A DNA stretch of 64,000 nucleotides from Legionella massiliensis (GTDB lineage Bacteria; Pseudomonadota; Gammaproteobacteria; Legionellales; Legionellaceae): positions 558,001 to 622,000 of the forward strand of contig NZ_CCVW01000001.1 of the NCBI RefSeq assembly GCF_000756815.1. The letters run 5' to 3'. A model generated the notes under the pieces. That model searched no databases. It worked only from the letters and a program-made list of their open reading frames with translations, and was not told where the DNA came from. The position numbers and the translations under genes are program-made. The stretch's first letter is position 1, and the number at the start of each line of letters is the position of its first letter. Shown here one piece after another: positions 1 to 8,509 of the stretch.

Positions 1-910
1 TTTCAAGCACTAGCGGTCGCTTTCGGACCTGCACTAAAATCTGGTTCACATATTCACCAAGTACGCCCAAGAAAAATAGTTGCATCGAGAAAAAGAAAAA
101 CAAACCCACGACAACCGGCGCAACACCCATAGAAAATGAGTTCCAGAAAACGAGCTTAAGTACTAAGTAAAAGAAGGAGACAAATAAACTTAGGGCTGCC
201 AAAGAAAAGCCTAGCAAGGCCGCCAGTCGCATTGGAACTTTAGAGTTGCTGGTAAATCCAAGCATGGCCATGTCATATAGCGCGTAAAAATTATTTTTGC
301 TAAACCCTCGTTTCCTTTGTGGCTGAATATAAAACACCCTATCCGTTTTGAAACCTAGCTCTGGAATTAGGCCTCTAAAGTATGGGTAAGGATCATTAAG
401 CTCCCTTAAGACCTTTAATACTTCTTTATCGTATAAACCAAAACCTGTGTAGTTTTTAATTAGCTCTACCTCGGCAATTTTAGTAACCAGCATGTAGTAG
501 AACTTTCTTATAGCAAAAAATATTTTTGATTCTTTGCTTTGATTTTTAACACCGACAACAACCTGAGCCCCTGCTTCCCATTTACGGATAAAATCAACAA
601 TTAGCTCAGGTGGTTCCTGCAGATCTGCTGCAATCAATATCGCTGCATCGCCCTGCGCCTGTAATAAGCCATAATAGGGTGAACGGACATGGCCAAAATT
701 TCTGTTATTCACGATAAGCTGCACATTTTTATCTTTTTCTATGAGCTTTTTAATCAGGGCAACGGTTGAATCGTTAGACGAGTTATCAATGAATAGATGT
801 TTGTATTGGTATTGTGGAAGTTGTGCAAAAACATTTTTAACTTGAGTATAAATATCGTCAACATTCACCTCTTCGTTAAAGCATGGTGTTACTATCGTAA
901 TTGTTTTCAT
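1..910 (-). CDS. Polyprenyl-phosphate glycosyltransferase, GT2 (DPM1/GtrB-like), cut by window edge
   Basis: The reading frame opens with ATG at 910 and runs off the left edge without a stop, giving about 303 residues. The N-terminus reads MKTITIVTPCFNEEVNVDDI, typical of GT-A family 2 enzymes, and IAADLQEPPELI is the acidic metal/nucleotide-sugar motif. Two hydrophobic segments near the visible C-terminus (about residues 230-290) match the membrane anchors of GtrB/ArnC/DPM1-type enzymes, which load a sugar onto undecaprenyl phosphate at the inner membrane. It is the last visible gene of the minus-strand block with the split transketolase and is separated from it by only about 10 bases. The donor sugar cannot be told from sequence. 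Confidence 0.85.
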   Translation of the reverse strand, partial: MKTITIVTPCFNEEVNVDDIYTQVKNVFAQLPQYQYKHLFIDNSSNDSTVALIKKLIEKDKNVQLIVNNRNFGHVRSPYYGLLQAQGDAAILIAADLQEPPELIVDFIRKWEAGAQVVVGVKNQSKESKIFFAIRKFYYMLVTKIAEVELIKNYTGFGLYDKEVLKVLRELNDPYPYFRGLIPELGFKTDRVFYIQPQRKRGFSKNNFYALYDMAMLGFTSNSKVPMRLAALLGFSLAALSLFVSFFYLVLKLVFWNSFSMGVAPVVVGLFFFFSMQLFFLGVLGEYVNQILVQVRKRPLVLE

Positions 911-920
911 ATTTCACCTA

Positions 921-1868
921 TCAGACAAGACTAAGGTTGTCAGAAATTAAATTTGTTCTCTTAGCTGCGGCATATTTTGTATTCATTGCATTAATAAGTT
1001 GTGTTGCAAATGCTTCTGTTGTCATATCACTTTGAATTTTACCTTCAATTCCAAAGCGATGTACCAAGGGTATTCTTTCTATTTGGGAATTCGATCTGAG
1101 GCTATGGATGGCTTCTAATATTGCCGAACCAAAACCACCATCTAGTTGATGTTCTTCTACCGTATAAATACTTGATGAAAACTCACAAATTTCGGTTAAG
1201 GTTTCGAGATCCAGGGGCTTGATCACCGGTACACTGTACAAGTTTAAAGGCAGCTTGGTCTCTTGTAGCCATTTGTAAACATGCTGAGTAATAACGCCGG
1301 TCGATAAGATAGTATCTCTATGTCCTGTGATTAGGGGAAGTATTGCTGGAAACTTGTACTTTGCAAGATCCTTATGTAGCGCGGGCTCACCTTGTTTTGC
1401 AAGTCGTATATATCCAGGACCTGATTGTTTAATTAAATGTTCAAGTGCCCAAGTTGTTTCTACCGGGCAAGCTGGGGAGAAAACTCTCATATGGGGCAAG
1501 GATCGCATCACGGCAATATCTTCTATTCCATGATGTGTATAGCCCTGTGTTCCATAGGCAAAACCGCTGCCAACAGAAACAACTTTCACATCGGCATTGT
1601 GATAGCAAACATCATTTCGGATCTGCTCAAGACATCGGATAGTGGGGAAGTTCGCAATAGAATAGGTTACGACTTTTTTACCTGACAGTGCTAAGCCAGC
1701 TGCCACACCTGTCATATTTTGTTCTGCAATACCGGCATTAATAAACTGCTCAGGATATTGTTGTTGAAATGGCTCCAGAACTGAATACCCCAAATCGCCG
1801 GTTACAAGCATTAGATTTCTGTCTGTTTTTGCATATTCAATCAGTTTTGCAATAAATGTAGTTCTCAT
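921..1868 (-). CDS. Transketolase-like, C-terminal (pyrimidine-binding) subunit
   Basis: A 315-residue protein matching the pyrimidine-binding and C-terminal domains of transketolase/DXS-like enzymes. The catalytic glutamate lies in GIAEQNMTGVAAGLAL (E49), which activates thiamine diphosphate. Its start overlaps the end of the N-terminal subunit gene by 4 bases, so the two are translationally coupled and probably form a heteromeric enzyme. Housekeeping transketolase is one chain of about 660 residues, so this split form inside a sugar-nucleotide cluster more likely transfers a two-carbon unit to or from a sugar intermediate of the polysaccharide than serves the pentose phosphate pathway. That role is inference. 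Confidence 0.85.
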   Translation of the reverse strand: MRTTFIAKLIEYAKTDRNLMLVTGDLGYSVLEPFQQQYPEQFINAGIAEQNMTGVAAGLALSGKKVVTYSIANFPTIRCLEQIRNDVCYHNADVKVVSVGSGFAYGTQGYTHHGIEDIAVMRSLPHMRVFSPACPVETTWALEHLIKQSGPGYIRLAKQGEPALHKDLAKYKFPAILPLITGHRDTILSTGVITQHVYKWLQETKLPLNLYSVPVIKPLDLETLTEICEFSSSIYTVEEHQLDGGFGSAILEAIHSLRSNSQIERIPLVHRFGIEGKIQSDMTTEAFATQLINAMNTKYAAAKRTNLISDNLSLV

Positions 1869-2680
1869 AGCATAGCCTCAACTTCTTCTATAGCAATTTG
1901 CAATTGTTCAGGGTTGGGCGATTTATAATGCCACTCGAGCTTATTTTCCATGTAGCTTACCCCCTTCCCTTTGATGGTATTTGCAATAATCACCTTGGGC
2001 TTTTTCTCGTGATTTTGAGATGAAAAGGCTTTATAGAGTTCCCGGTGGTCATGGCCATCAATATCAAAGACTTCCCATCCAAAGCTAGACCATTTAGCTG
2101 CAAGATTAGATAAATCAATTACTTCTTCTACAAAGCCAAAGCTTTGAATTTTATTGTAATCGATAATCAAACATAAATTATCCAATTTGAGTTGTCTCGC
2201 TAGCAGCGCAGCCTCCCAAATTGACCCTTCATTACACTCACCATCACCGACAAGCACGTAGACCTTATAATCTAATTTATCTATTTTAAGAGCCTGTGCC
2301 ATACCTAAACCAACCGATAAGCCATGGCCTAAGGAGCCTGTTGATAGCTCAACACCAGGAACATTATGGCTTGTACAATGGCCAAGCAATTTTGCGCCGT
2401 GGAAGTTATAGGATTCAAGCCAATCTTTTGGGAAAAAACCTTTTTCTGCCAAGGTTGCGTAAAGAACTGCCGTTGCATGACCCTTACTTAAAATAAAGCG
2501 ATCTCTACTTGAGTTCTCGGGGTTCGCTGTGTCATAACGTAAAATCTCTTCATATAGGACAGCAAGTATATCGGCTATAGATAAGCAACAACCCACATGT
2601 GAAGATTTTGAGCGTGCAACCATTTGTAGTGAATGCTTTCTTATTTGCTTTGCTAGGGTCTTAGTTTTTTGAATATCCAT
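1865..2680 (-). CDS. Transketolase-like, N-terminal (TPP-binding) subunit
   Basis: A 271-residue protein covering the diphosphate-binding domain of transketolase. The thiamine diphosphate/Mg motif GDGECNEG lies at about residues 145-152, and histidines of the cofactor site are visible in SKGHAT and GSLGHGLS. It ends with a 4-base overlap on the C-terminal subunit gene and begins inside the end of the upstream epimerase gene (20-base overlap), so all three are tightly coupled. Split transketolases of this size occur in surface-sugar and secondary-metabolite clusters. The substrate is unknown. Confidence 0.85.
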   Translation of the reverse strand: MDIQKTKTLAKQIRKHSLQMVARSKSSHVGCCLSIADILAVLYEEILRYDTANPENSSRDRFILSKGHATAVLYATLAEKGFFPKDWLESYNFHGAKLLGHCTSHNVPGVELSTGSLGHGLSVGLGMAQALKIDKLDYKVYVLVGDGECNEGSIWEAALLARQLKLDNLCLIIDYNKIQSFGFVEEVIDLSNLAAKWSSFGWEVFDIDGHDHRELYKAFSSQNHEKKPKVIIANTIKGKGVSYMENKLEWHYKSPNPEQLQIAIEEVEAML

Positions 2681-3590
2681 TTGTCCTATACCATTCTATT
2701 GTTCGAGTGCAACCCTCCAGGAACGGTACCTGTGGTTGCCAAAGGGCTAATTCATTAAGTCTGGTTATATCCGCTTGCAAGTGCATCACCTGATCGGGCC
2801 TGAATGGCACCTTGCCAAATCCCAAAGTTAATTCGGGATTAATTTGATCCCGAATCATTTCAGCTATGGATCTAATGGTGATTGACTCTCCTGAGCCTAA
2901 ATTAAATGCGCCTTCAGACTTAAGGTTTACTAAGGTTGCAACAACAGCTCTTGCCGCATCTTCAACATAGATATAATCCCATAGCTGGGTTCCAGCAGTC
3001 ATATCTGGCTGGCGGCCATTCATAAGCTCATTGATCAGAAAGGGAATAAACCAGCTTTGGTGATCTTTAGGGCCATAAGAAGAAAACAAGCGATGCCATA
3101 CAAAACGAATATCATTTTGTGCACATAGCACTTTTAATAAGTGATGGGCAGCAAGTTTTGCTACGCCATAAAGCGTAGTTGGTTCGGTGGGTGTTAGTTC
3201 ATCAACGACTTGATTGGCTGGTCCATACTCCGCCTGCGAGCCAAAGCCAATAAGAGTCTTTATTCCCGCCTTTTGCATCACTGTAAATAAATTATGGGCG
3301 ACGGTTATATTTTTCGTAATCTGAGTGGCATCATTTCGCTTATCGTTTGTTACCCCTTCCCAAGCAAGATGGATCAAGGCATCTGGGCAAAATTCATTGA
3401 TGGCATTTTGGGCTAAATCGATCGACTCAAGATTCTGCTCTATTAGCGTGCACTGAGGAAGTAGAGATTTTATCCGCCATAGATCAGATTGAGGTCTGAG
3501 GATAACAGCTACTTTAGCATTAATTTTTAACAGCTCAGCTAACACATAGGAACCGACAAAACCTGTTGCGCCAGTTAATATAACATTCAT
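2661..3590 (-). CDS. NAD(P)-dependent sugar epimerase/reductase (extended SDR)
   Basis: A 309-residue extended short-chain dehydrogenase. The nucleotide-binding motif is GATGFVGS near the N-terminus. The catalytic Ser is in GFGSQAEYG and the Tyr/Lys pair is in YGVAK. The late motif QLWDYIYVEDAARA resembles CDP-4-keto-sugar reductases of the RfbJ/RfbS type, which fits the CDP-sugar cytidylyltransferase three genes upstream. It overlaps the kinase gene by 4 bases and the transketolase gene by 20 bases. It could equally be a 4-epimerase; the exact reaction is not resolvable from sequence. Confidence 0.8.
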   Translation of the reverse strand: MNVILTGATGFVGSYVLAELLKINAKVAVILRPQSDLWRIKSLLPQCTLIEQNLESIDLAQNAINEFCPDALIHLAWEGVTNDKRNDATQITKNITVAHNLFTVMQKAGIKTLIGFGSQAEYGPANQVVDELTPTEPTTLYGVAKLAAHHLLKVLCAQNDIRFVWHRLFSSYGPKDHQSWFIPFLINELMNGRQPDMTAGTQLWDYIYVEDAARAVVATLVNLKSEGAFNLGSGESITIRSIAEMIRDQINPELTLGFGKVPFRPDQVMHLQADITRLNELALWQPQVPFLEGCTRTIEWYRTNGYSKN

Positions 3591-4621
3591 ACCATAACTT
3601 CCTTTAACTGCTCTAAAGCTTCCGAAAGACGTTTCGCTGGCGGTATTTTATCAGACCGGCAATACTGAAAACGATAACGATGTACTGTTTTGGCAAGCAG
3701 AATCCTGTAGGAATAAAGAAAATATCTTAAATAAAAGTCAGAGGGACGTTCGTCATCCGGGTAATAACCTTTAAGGAAATAATTTAACTTGCCTTGGTTT
3801 TGCATAAAACTTCCCCACATAGCGATATCAAAAATGGGGTCGCCACCGATGGCATCCTCCCAATCGATGATACAAAGCTCATTTTCCGGGGTTAATATAA
3901 TATTTTTTGAGCCGAGATCACAATGCAACATCGCAGGCTGGTCAAGCTTAATCTCATCGGCTAATTCATTAATGATTGTTGCACTAAATTTACAATCTGC
4001 ACCGCTAAGATAAGAATTCTGTTCACAAATTTCGAGATGTGTTTCCAACTGTGATAAAAGAAACGATTTCCATGTACCGTCAATTGTTTGTAACTTGTCG
4101 CTATTCTCTTGCGGCAATATCTGACCACAACCCTCTGTTGGAATCTGGTGATATAGAGCCACAGTTCGACCAAGCTTCTCAGCAACAGTGTTGAACTCTG
4201 GGGAATCAGCTAGGCTTTCATAGGAGAGCCCGTCAACATACTCCATTGCCAGATAATTAGGGATATCCAATGATTTTTCTGTGTTTAATGCGAACACTTT
4301 GGGAGCGCGGATATTATTGCGCTCTAAAACTCGATGTAAATAAAACTGCTTGGTTAGCCCTAAGTTCGTATTTCCAGGAATATTTACTAGGGTTTTTAAT
4401 ATGAGTTTCCGAGACTCATATTCTATCTTGTAGATAACGTGAAAGGTGCCGCCGCCAGATAATACTTCACAGCTTTTAGGACTTAAACCAAAAAGCTGAT
4501 GTGCAATTTTTTGTACATCAGCTTCATCACTCGCCACTTGCTGCTCACGAAGTGCAGCAAGTGACTGTAAAACACTATCATCTATCTGAATATCAGCCTT
4601 TAATAAAAAGCTGTTAAGCAT
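3587..4621 (-). CDS. APH-family phosphotransferase (sugar or small-molecule kinase)
   Basis: A 344-residue protein with the protein-kinase-like fold of the aminoglycoside phosphotransferase/choline kinase family. Visible motifs are the catalytic loop MLHCDLGSKNIIL (HxDxxxxN) and the Mg-binding aspartate in CIIDWEDA. The N-terminal lobe has a GGGTFHVIYKIEY segment in the position of the nucleotide loop. In the middle of a sugar-nucleotide operon it more plausibly phosphorylates a sugar or glycan residue than an antibiotic. It overlaps both neighbours (8 bases upstream, 4 bases downstream). Substrate unknown. Confidence 0.8.
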   Translation of the reverse strand: MLNSFLLKADIQIDDSVLQSLAALREQQVASDEADVQKIAHQLFGLSPKSCEVLSGGGTFHVIYKIEYESRKLILKTLVNIPGNTNLGLTKQFYLHRVLERNNIRAPKVFALNTEKSLDIPNYLAMEYVDGLSYESLADSPEFNTVAEKLGRTVALYHQIPTEGCGQILPQENSDKLQTIDGTWKSFLLSQLETHLEICEQNSYLSGADCKFSATIINELADEIKLDQPAMLHCDLGSKNIILTPENELCIIDWEDAIGGDPIFDIAMWGSFMQNQGKLNYFLKGYYPDDERPSDFYLRYFLYSYRILLAKTVHRYRFQYCRSDKIPPAKRLSEALEQLKEVMV

Positions 4622-5588
4622 ATTGCGCTATCTCAATTTTTTGATTAGCAACATCGTGAATGAAATCTTCATAACCAAAGTGCTTAATCATTAAGCCTGA
4701 GTATTTGATTATGTTTTTCATTTCTTCACTTGAAAGAGAGGCTGCAGTTGCTTTGTTCTCTTCCTTGGTCGCATTATTAATCGTTCCCCAAGGGAAGATA
4801 TTGCCAGTAATATCTTTACTGTTGAACGATGGGTGCAACATGCTGTCAGAATAGGCAATACCGACTCGTGAACAAATCATTTCCATCGTTTTACGTGTAT
4901 TACCAACGATGTCTTCGTAACGAACAATAGTCATACGCTGTGGATTCAAGCTTTGTTGAACCAAGGCTGCATGGTGATAAAGGTTCCAAGACATTACGTA
5001 TTGATGGAAAGGTAAGGGGAAAGGTCTCTTCTTAGTATCAGCATAAGCAGATAATGGGTTACGCACGACATGAACGACATGTGCTTTAGGGAAATCAGCT
5101 AAAATCTTATGCGCATCAATTCCAATAATTGGGCTGTAACCAACATACATGTGGTTCTTACCAGAAACCTTGTAATTTTTCCAAGCACTGAACGTTGAAA
5201 CAAAGAAAGCAGCAACAATGTTTGCTCTTGTATAAGGCTTGTTTTCCAAATATTTGCAGAAAGCATCTATACGATCTGATTCTTTCATTTCAATATTAGC
5301 AGTTTTGAATTTACTGCCGTTTGGTTTTCTCAATAAGGTCTTGAGTTCTTCGTCATAAAACAACTCATAGAGTTCTCTAGCGCTCAAACCAGCGGGGAAC
5401 TCAGGATATCTATATTGAGTACGCTCCATTGATGATAAGAAATCTGTTGTATGCTTATTTCCAATCTGAGACTCAAAAGGATAAACAAACAGTTCATCGT
5501 GTCCATCCAATAAACGCAGTGTCACGTTACCACCGTGTTCAAAACCTGCAGAAATCATCAAAAAATCTAGATCATTAGTACCGTTCAT
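4614..5588 (-). CDS. Sulfotransferase-family protein
   Basis: A 324-residue protein resembling PAPS-dependent sulfotransferases. The segment HVVHVVRNPLSAYADTKKR matches the 3'-phosphate-binding motif (R/N-P-x-S), and RYEDIVGN is the usual motif about 60 residues later. The N-terminal loop ISAGFEHGGNVTLRLL replaces the more typical PKSGTT-type 5' loop, so the assignment rests mainly on the second motif. It overlaps the kinase gene by 8 bases and follows the cytidylyltransferase gene. With a second sulfotransferase at 15364-17067, it suggests the polysaccharide is sulfated. Confidence 0.7.
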   Translation of the reverse strand: MNGTNDLDFLMISAGFEHGGNVTLRLLDGHDELFVYPFESQIGNKHTTDFLSSMERTQYRYPEFPAGLSARELYELFYDEELKTLLRKPNGSKFKTANIEMKESDRIDAFCKYLENKPYTRANIVAAFFVSTFSAWKNYKVSGKNHMYVGYSPIIGIDAHKILADFPKAHVVHVVRNPLSAYADTKKRPFPLPFHQYVMSWNLYHHAALVQQSLNPQRMTIVRYEDIVGNTRKTMEMICSRVGIAYSDSMLHPSFNSKDITGNIFPWGTINNATKEENKATAASLSSEEMKNIIKYSGLMIKHFGYEDFIHDVANQKIEIAQYA

Positions 5589-5646
5589 TCTCTTTACCCT
5601 TGCTTAATTACATACTTAATTGATTCAATAAAAGCGACAACATTAT

Positions 5647-6417
5647 TTACCACACTTTCCAGGGCGCTTCTCCTGAATTCCATAACTGCTCTAAACCACG
5701 TTTTTCACGTAAAGTATCCATTGGTTGCCAAAAGCCACTATGTTCAAACGCCATCAGCTGCCCTTTTTCAGTTAGCTGTTGCAGAGGCTCATGCTCCCAA
5801 ATTGTTTGATCATTATCAATATAATCAATGACTTTCTTATCTAACACAAAATAGCCGCCATTTATCCAACCACCACCATCAACCGGCTTTTCTTTAAATT
5901 CTGTTATCCGACCAGCGTGAATCTCCATAGAACCAAATCGAGAGGCGGGCTGGACAGCAGTAACAGTGGCTAATTTGCCGTGGCTTTTGTGATATGCGAG
6001 AAGTTTAGTTATGTCGATATCTGCTACCCCATCACCGTAAGTAAAACAAAAAGGGGTATTATCATCTAAATATTCAGCAACACGCTTCAGGCGTCCGCCA
6101 GTCAAAGTATGATCGCCGGTGTCTACCAAGGTAATTTGCCAATCTTCTGATTGATTCTGGTGAACCTCAAGAGTCCCCGTCTTTGTACAAATGGTGACAT
6201 TGGAGTTATGAAGAGCGTAATTTAGAAAGTATTCTTTGATCTGATAGCCTTTATAACCTAAACAGATAACAAACTGATTAACTCCATGCGCGGAGTAGGT
6301 TTTCATAATATGCCACAGAATGGGTTTGCCGCCGATTTCTACCATGGGCTTTGGGCGAAGGTCTGTTTCCTCACTCAGTCTGGTACCTAATCCACCGGCT
6401 AATAAAACTGCTTTCAT
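5647..6417 (-). CDS. rfbF: Glucose-1-phosphate cytidylyltransferase
   Basis: A 256-residue protein of normal length for RfbF/DdhA, which makes CDP-D-glucose from glucose-1-phosphate and CTP, the entry step to CDP-6-deoxy sugars. The nucleotidyltransferase signature is at the N-terminus (LLAGGLGTRLSEETDLRPKP), followed by MVEIGGKPILWHI. The motif FCFTYGDGVADIDI carries the metal-binding aspartates, and INGGYFVLDKKVIDYI is also typical. It is the first gene of the minus-strand block. The usual partner, CDP-glucose 4,6-dehydratase (rfbG), is not visible next to it and may lie outside the window. Confidence 0.92.
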   Translation of the reverse strand: MKAVLLAGGLGTRLSEETDLRPKPMVEIGGKPILWHIMKTYSAHGVNQFVICLGYKGYQIKEYFLNYALHNSNVTICTKTGTLEVHQNQSEDWQITLVDTGDHTLTGGRLKRVAEYLDDNTPFCFTYGDGVADIDITKLLAYHKSHGKLATVTAVQPASRFGSMEIHAGRITEFKEKPVDGGGWINGGYFVLDKKVIDYIDNDQTIWEHEPLQQLTEKGQLMAFEHSGFWQPMDTLREKRGLEQLWNSGEAPWKVW

Positions 6418-6561
6418 ATAAAATTTTATCCGTTAAAGTTAGATGAGATAGTCTTATATACGACTTAAAAGCCGCAAGTCTGGCATAGAGCATCGTGAAT
6501 GTCCAGCGAATTGCGTCATATAAAGCCTAACCAAAGCGATATTTAAAATTGCTAACTAATG

Positions 6562-8103
6562 TTATCCCTTACAAGAATAAAGTGAATAGTTACCCTCTTT
6601 AATTTCAATTTGACAGGAATTTTGAAGCATTGATGTGAACAAATCATCACCATGAAGCAAGAATGCTGAGTTGGTTATTACTAACTTCGGGAGTGTTATC
6701 CTGTTATTAGGTTCTAGCCAGATAGAGTATCGATATGTATTTGAAGACAGATATGTAAGGGCCGCTGTATGGGCCCACCACTCAGTCATAATTTTTTCTT
6801 TTGGGTAATGCAACTCGATGTAATTAGATATTTTTTCTGCGTCGAGTAAGGCTTGGTTCGTTTTTATGTTAAATATAGATGCCCAGTTAGCTGCTGAAAA
6901 ACCATTAAACAGTGTTATAGTAATTGAAAACATCATGAGAGATCGGCTTATAAAACCTTTGCCTGCAACACAGGCAATTGAGACAAGAAATAAGCCTGAG
7001 ACGATGGATATATATAGGTATCTTGGCCAGCCAGCAGAAAAAAACACCCAATAAGAAAGCTGTAATAGTAAGCCAAGTGAAAGAAACTTAGAAAAGCACC
7101 TTAATGATTTGGGCAAAGAAAAAAATAAGCGTGGATAACTAATGATTGCTGGAATAACAGCGTAGTTTGATAAAAAGAAATGTGAGTTAACAACTTCCCA
7201 GCGTTCTTTTAATAAGGAGCCCAAATTGTAGGAAGATGAACGAACTCCGTTATCGGAGATAAAGTTTATCATTTCCTTCCAGTTTGTAACCCAACCATCA
7301 GTATGTAAAATACATAGCTTCCATAACTCAAAACAAACAATAGGCGCTGCTATTCCAATAAAAAAACTTATGCTTATCTGACTATCTCGTATGGAATGAA
7401 AAGAACGCTCCTGAAAAAATTGAAATAATATTATTAATGAAATCGCTGCTGCATAGAAAACTATAATTAACTTAGTCAAAATCGCCGCCCCAATTAAAAA
7501 CCCAGCTGCAAAGTAATGAGTTGGAGATGGGGATGAAAAACTTAATACTGATATACCAGTAAAGATTAATAAAATAGAAAGTATCTCGCCTAGTTGTGCG
7601 AACCAATGCTCAAAATGTTTGTGACCCGTTGAAAAAATAAGCAAGATAAAAATTATAAAAATTAACCCTGCTACTGTTCTGTTAGTCGTTCTCGCTATAT
7701 TGGATAAAAGAAACATAAAAATAACGGCATAAAGGCTAATATGTACATAACCGGGAATAGAAGGATGAGGGCCAAACAAATAAATTCCAATCGCTACAGA
7801 TAATATCGAAGGAGCTCCTGTGCTAATGCCAGGATCAAATAAAACCCCTTTTTCAGGAAAATTTTTTTGTACCCAAGAGTTATTGGTCGACAAATAACCA
7901 TGACCTTGAGCTAAATTTTTTGAAACAGCTGCAATATATGCATCATCTGCGCAACATAAAGGGCTTGTTGTGGCAAATTTGATTAAGAAAAGGATAAAGC
8001 ATCCCAAGATAATAAAAGAAAATATCCAAGCAAGATTTCTGTGTTTTATCAGATTCATTAGTAGTTCGCGATGATTCTTTGAGTCCTTGATAAGTTCTCT
8101 CAT
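6562..8103 (-). CDS. GT-C-like polytopic membrane protein
   Basis: About 513 residues with roughly ten or more hydrophobic segments and a first periplasmic loop carrying CADDAYIAAVSKNLAQGHGY. An acidic pair in this loop is the hallmark of lipid-linked sugar transferases of the GT-C fold (ArnT/PMT/GT39-like). The C-terminal soluble part has cysteines in SCQIEI and SLYSCKG. I start at ATG 8103 because AAGG lies 8 bases upstream; a GTG at 8118 is less well placed. It probably moves a sugar from a polyprenyl carrier onto the glycan at the periplasmic face. Acceptor and donor are unknown. Confidence 0.6.
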   Translation of the reverse strand: MRELIKDSKNHRELLMNLIKHRNLAWIFSFIILGCFILFLIKFATTSPLCCADDAYIAAVSKNLAQGHGYLSTNNSWVQKNFPEKGVLFDPGISTGAPSILSVAIGIYLFGPHPSIPGYVHISLYAVIFMFLLSNIARTTNRTVAGLIFIIFILLIFSTGHKHFEHWFAQLGEILSILLIFTGISVLSFSSPSPTHYFAAGFLIGAAILTKLIIVFYAAAISLIILFQFFQERSFHSIRDSQISISFFIGIAAPIVCFELWKLCILHTDGWVTNWKEMINFISDNGVRSSSYNLGSLLKERWEVVNSHFFLSNYAVIPAIISYPRLFFSLPKSLRCFSKFLSLGLLLQLSYWVFFSAGWPRYLYISIVSGLFLVSIACVAGKGFISRSLMMFSITITLFNGFSAANWASIFNIKTNQALLDAEKISNYIELHYPKEKIMTEWWAHTAALTYLSSNTYRYSIWLEPNNRITLPKLVITNSAFLLHGDDLFTSMLQNSCQIEIKEGNYSLYSCKG

Positions 8104-8509
8104 GGTAATTGCCTTCACTAAAAACGAGACGCAACTTGAAGAATTAAAACGTTAACTGTCTGAGAACCCGTTTTGGTGTTAATTTGTGGTCAAAATTGGT
8201 CTCACCTCGGACTACGTGATCCTAAAGTGTCTTATAAATATTTTTTTGTAAGCGAAAATAAAATCAATAGCAAGGGTACTATGATTTTTTATGAGAAACA
8301 ATCTGCTGGTATTTGTGTAAGAGAATGCTGTGTGGTATTTTCTGATCTCTTTTTGGCTTTCTATTGTTGCCTTTGGTTATTATCCTCATGGTTTTAATGA
8401 CTTTTGGAATGGCTTGTATCATATTTTCGTCAGCTGTTTATCTCTGGAATAGCGAAAAATTCTTAACAGAACTAAGTATAATAGTAAGGTTGTTTTGAGG
8501 GATGAATTA
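8104..8509. other. Divergent intergenic region with possible membrane-protein remnant
   Basis: About 400 bases between divergent genes with no convincing gene. In one plus-strand frame, about 8330-8451, a 40-residue hydrophobic stretch (YFLISFWLSIVAFGYYPHGF and onward) ends at a stop and opens just after another stop. It looks like the tail of a decayed membrane protein but has no start of its own. The rest contains short AT-rich sequence and the promoter listed separately. Confidence 0.4.
8477..8482 (+). promoter_or_regulatory. Probable -10 box of the plus-strand epimerase-rgpF-acyltransferase run
   Basis: A perfect TATAAT lies 27 bases upstream of the ATG at 8510. No good -35 hexamer is present at 16-18 bases upstream (A-rich sequence there), so strength and exact use are uncertain. 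It is the only plausible promoter for the three plus-strand genes. Confidence 0.45.
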
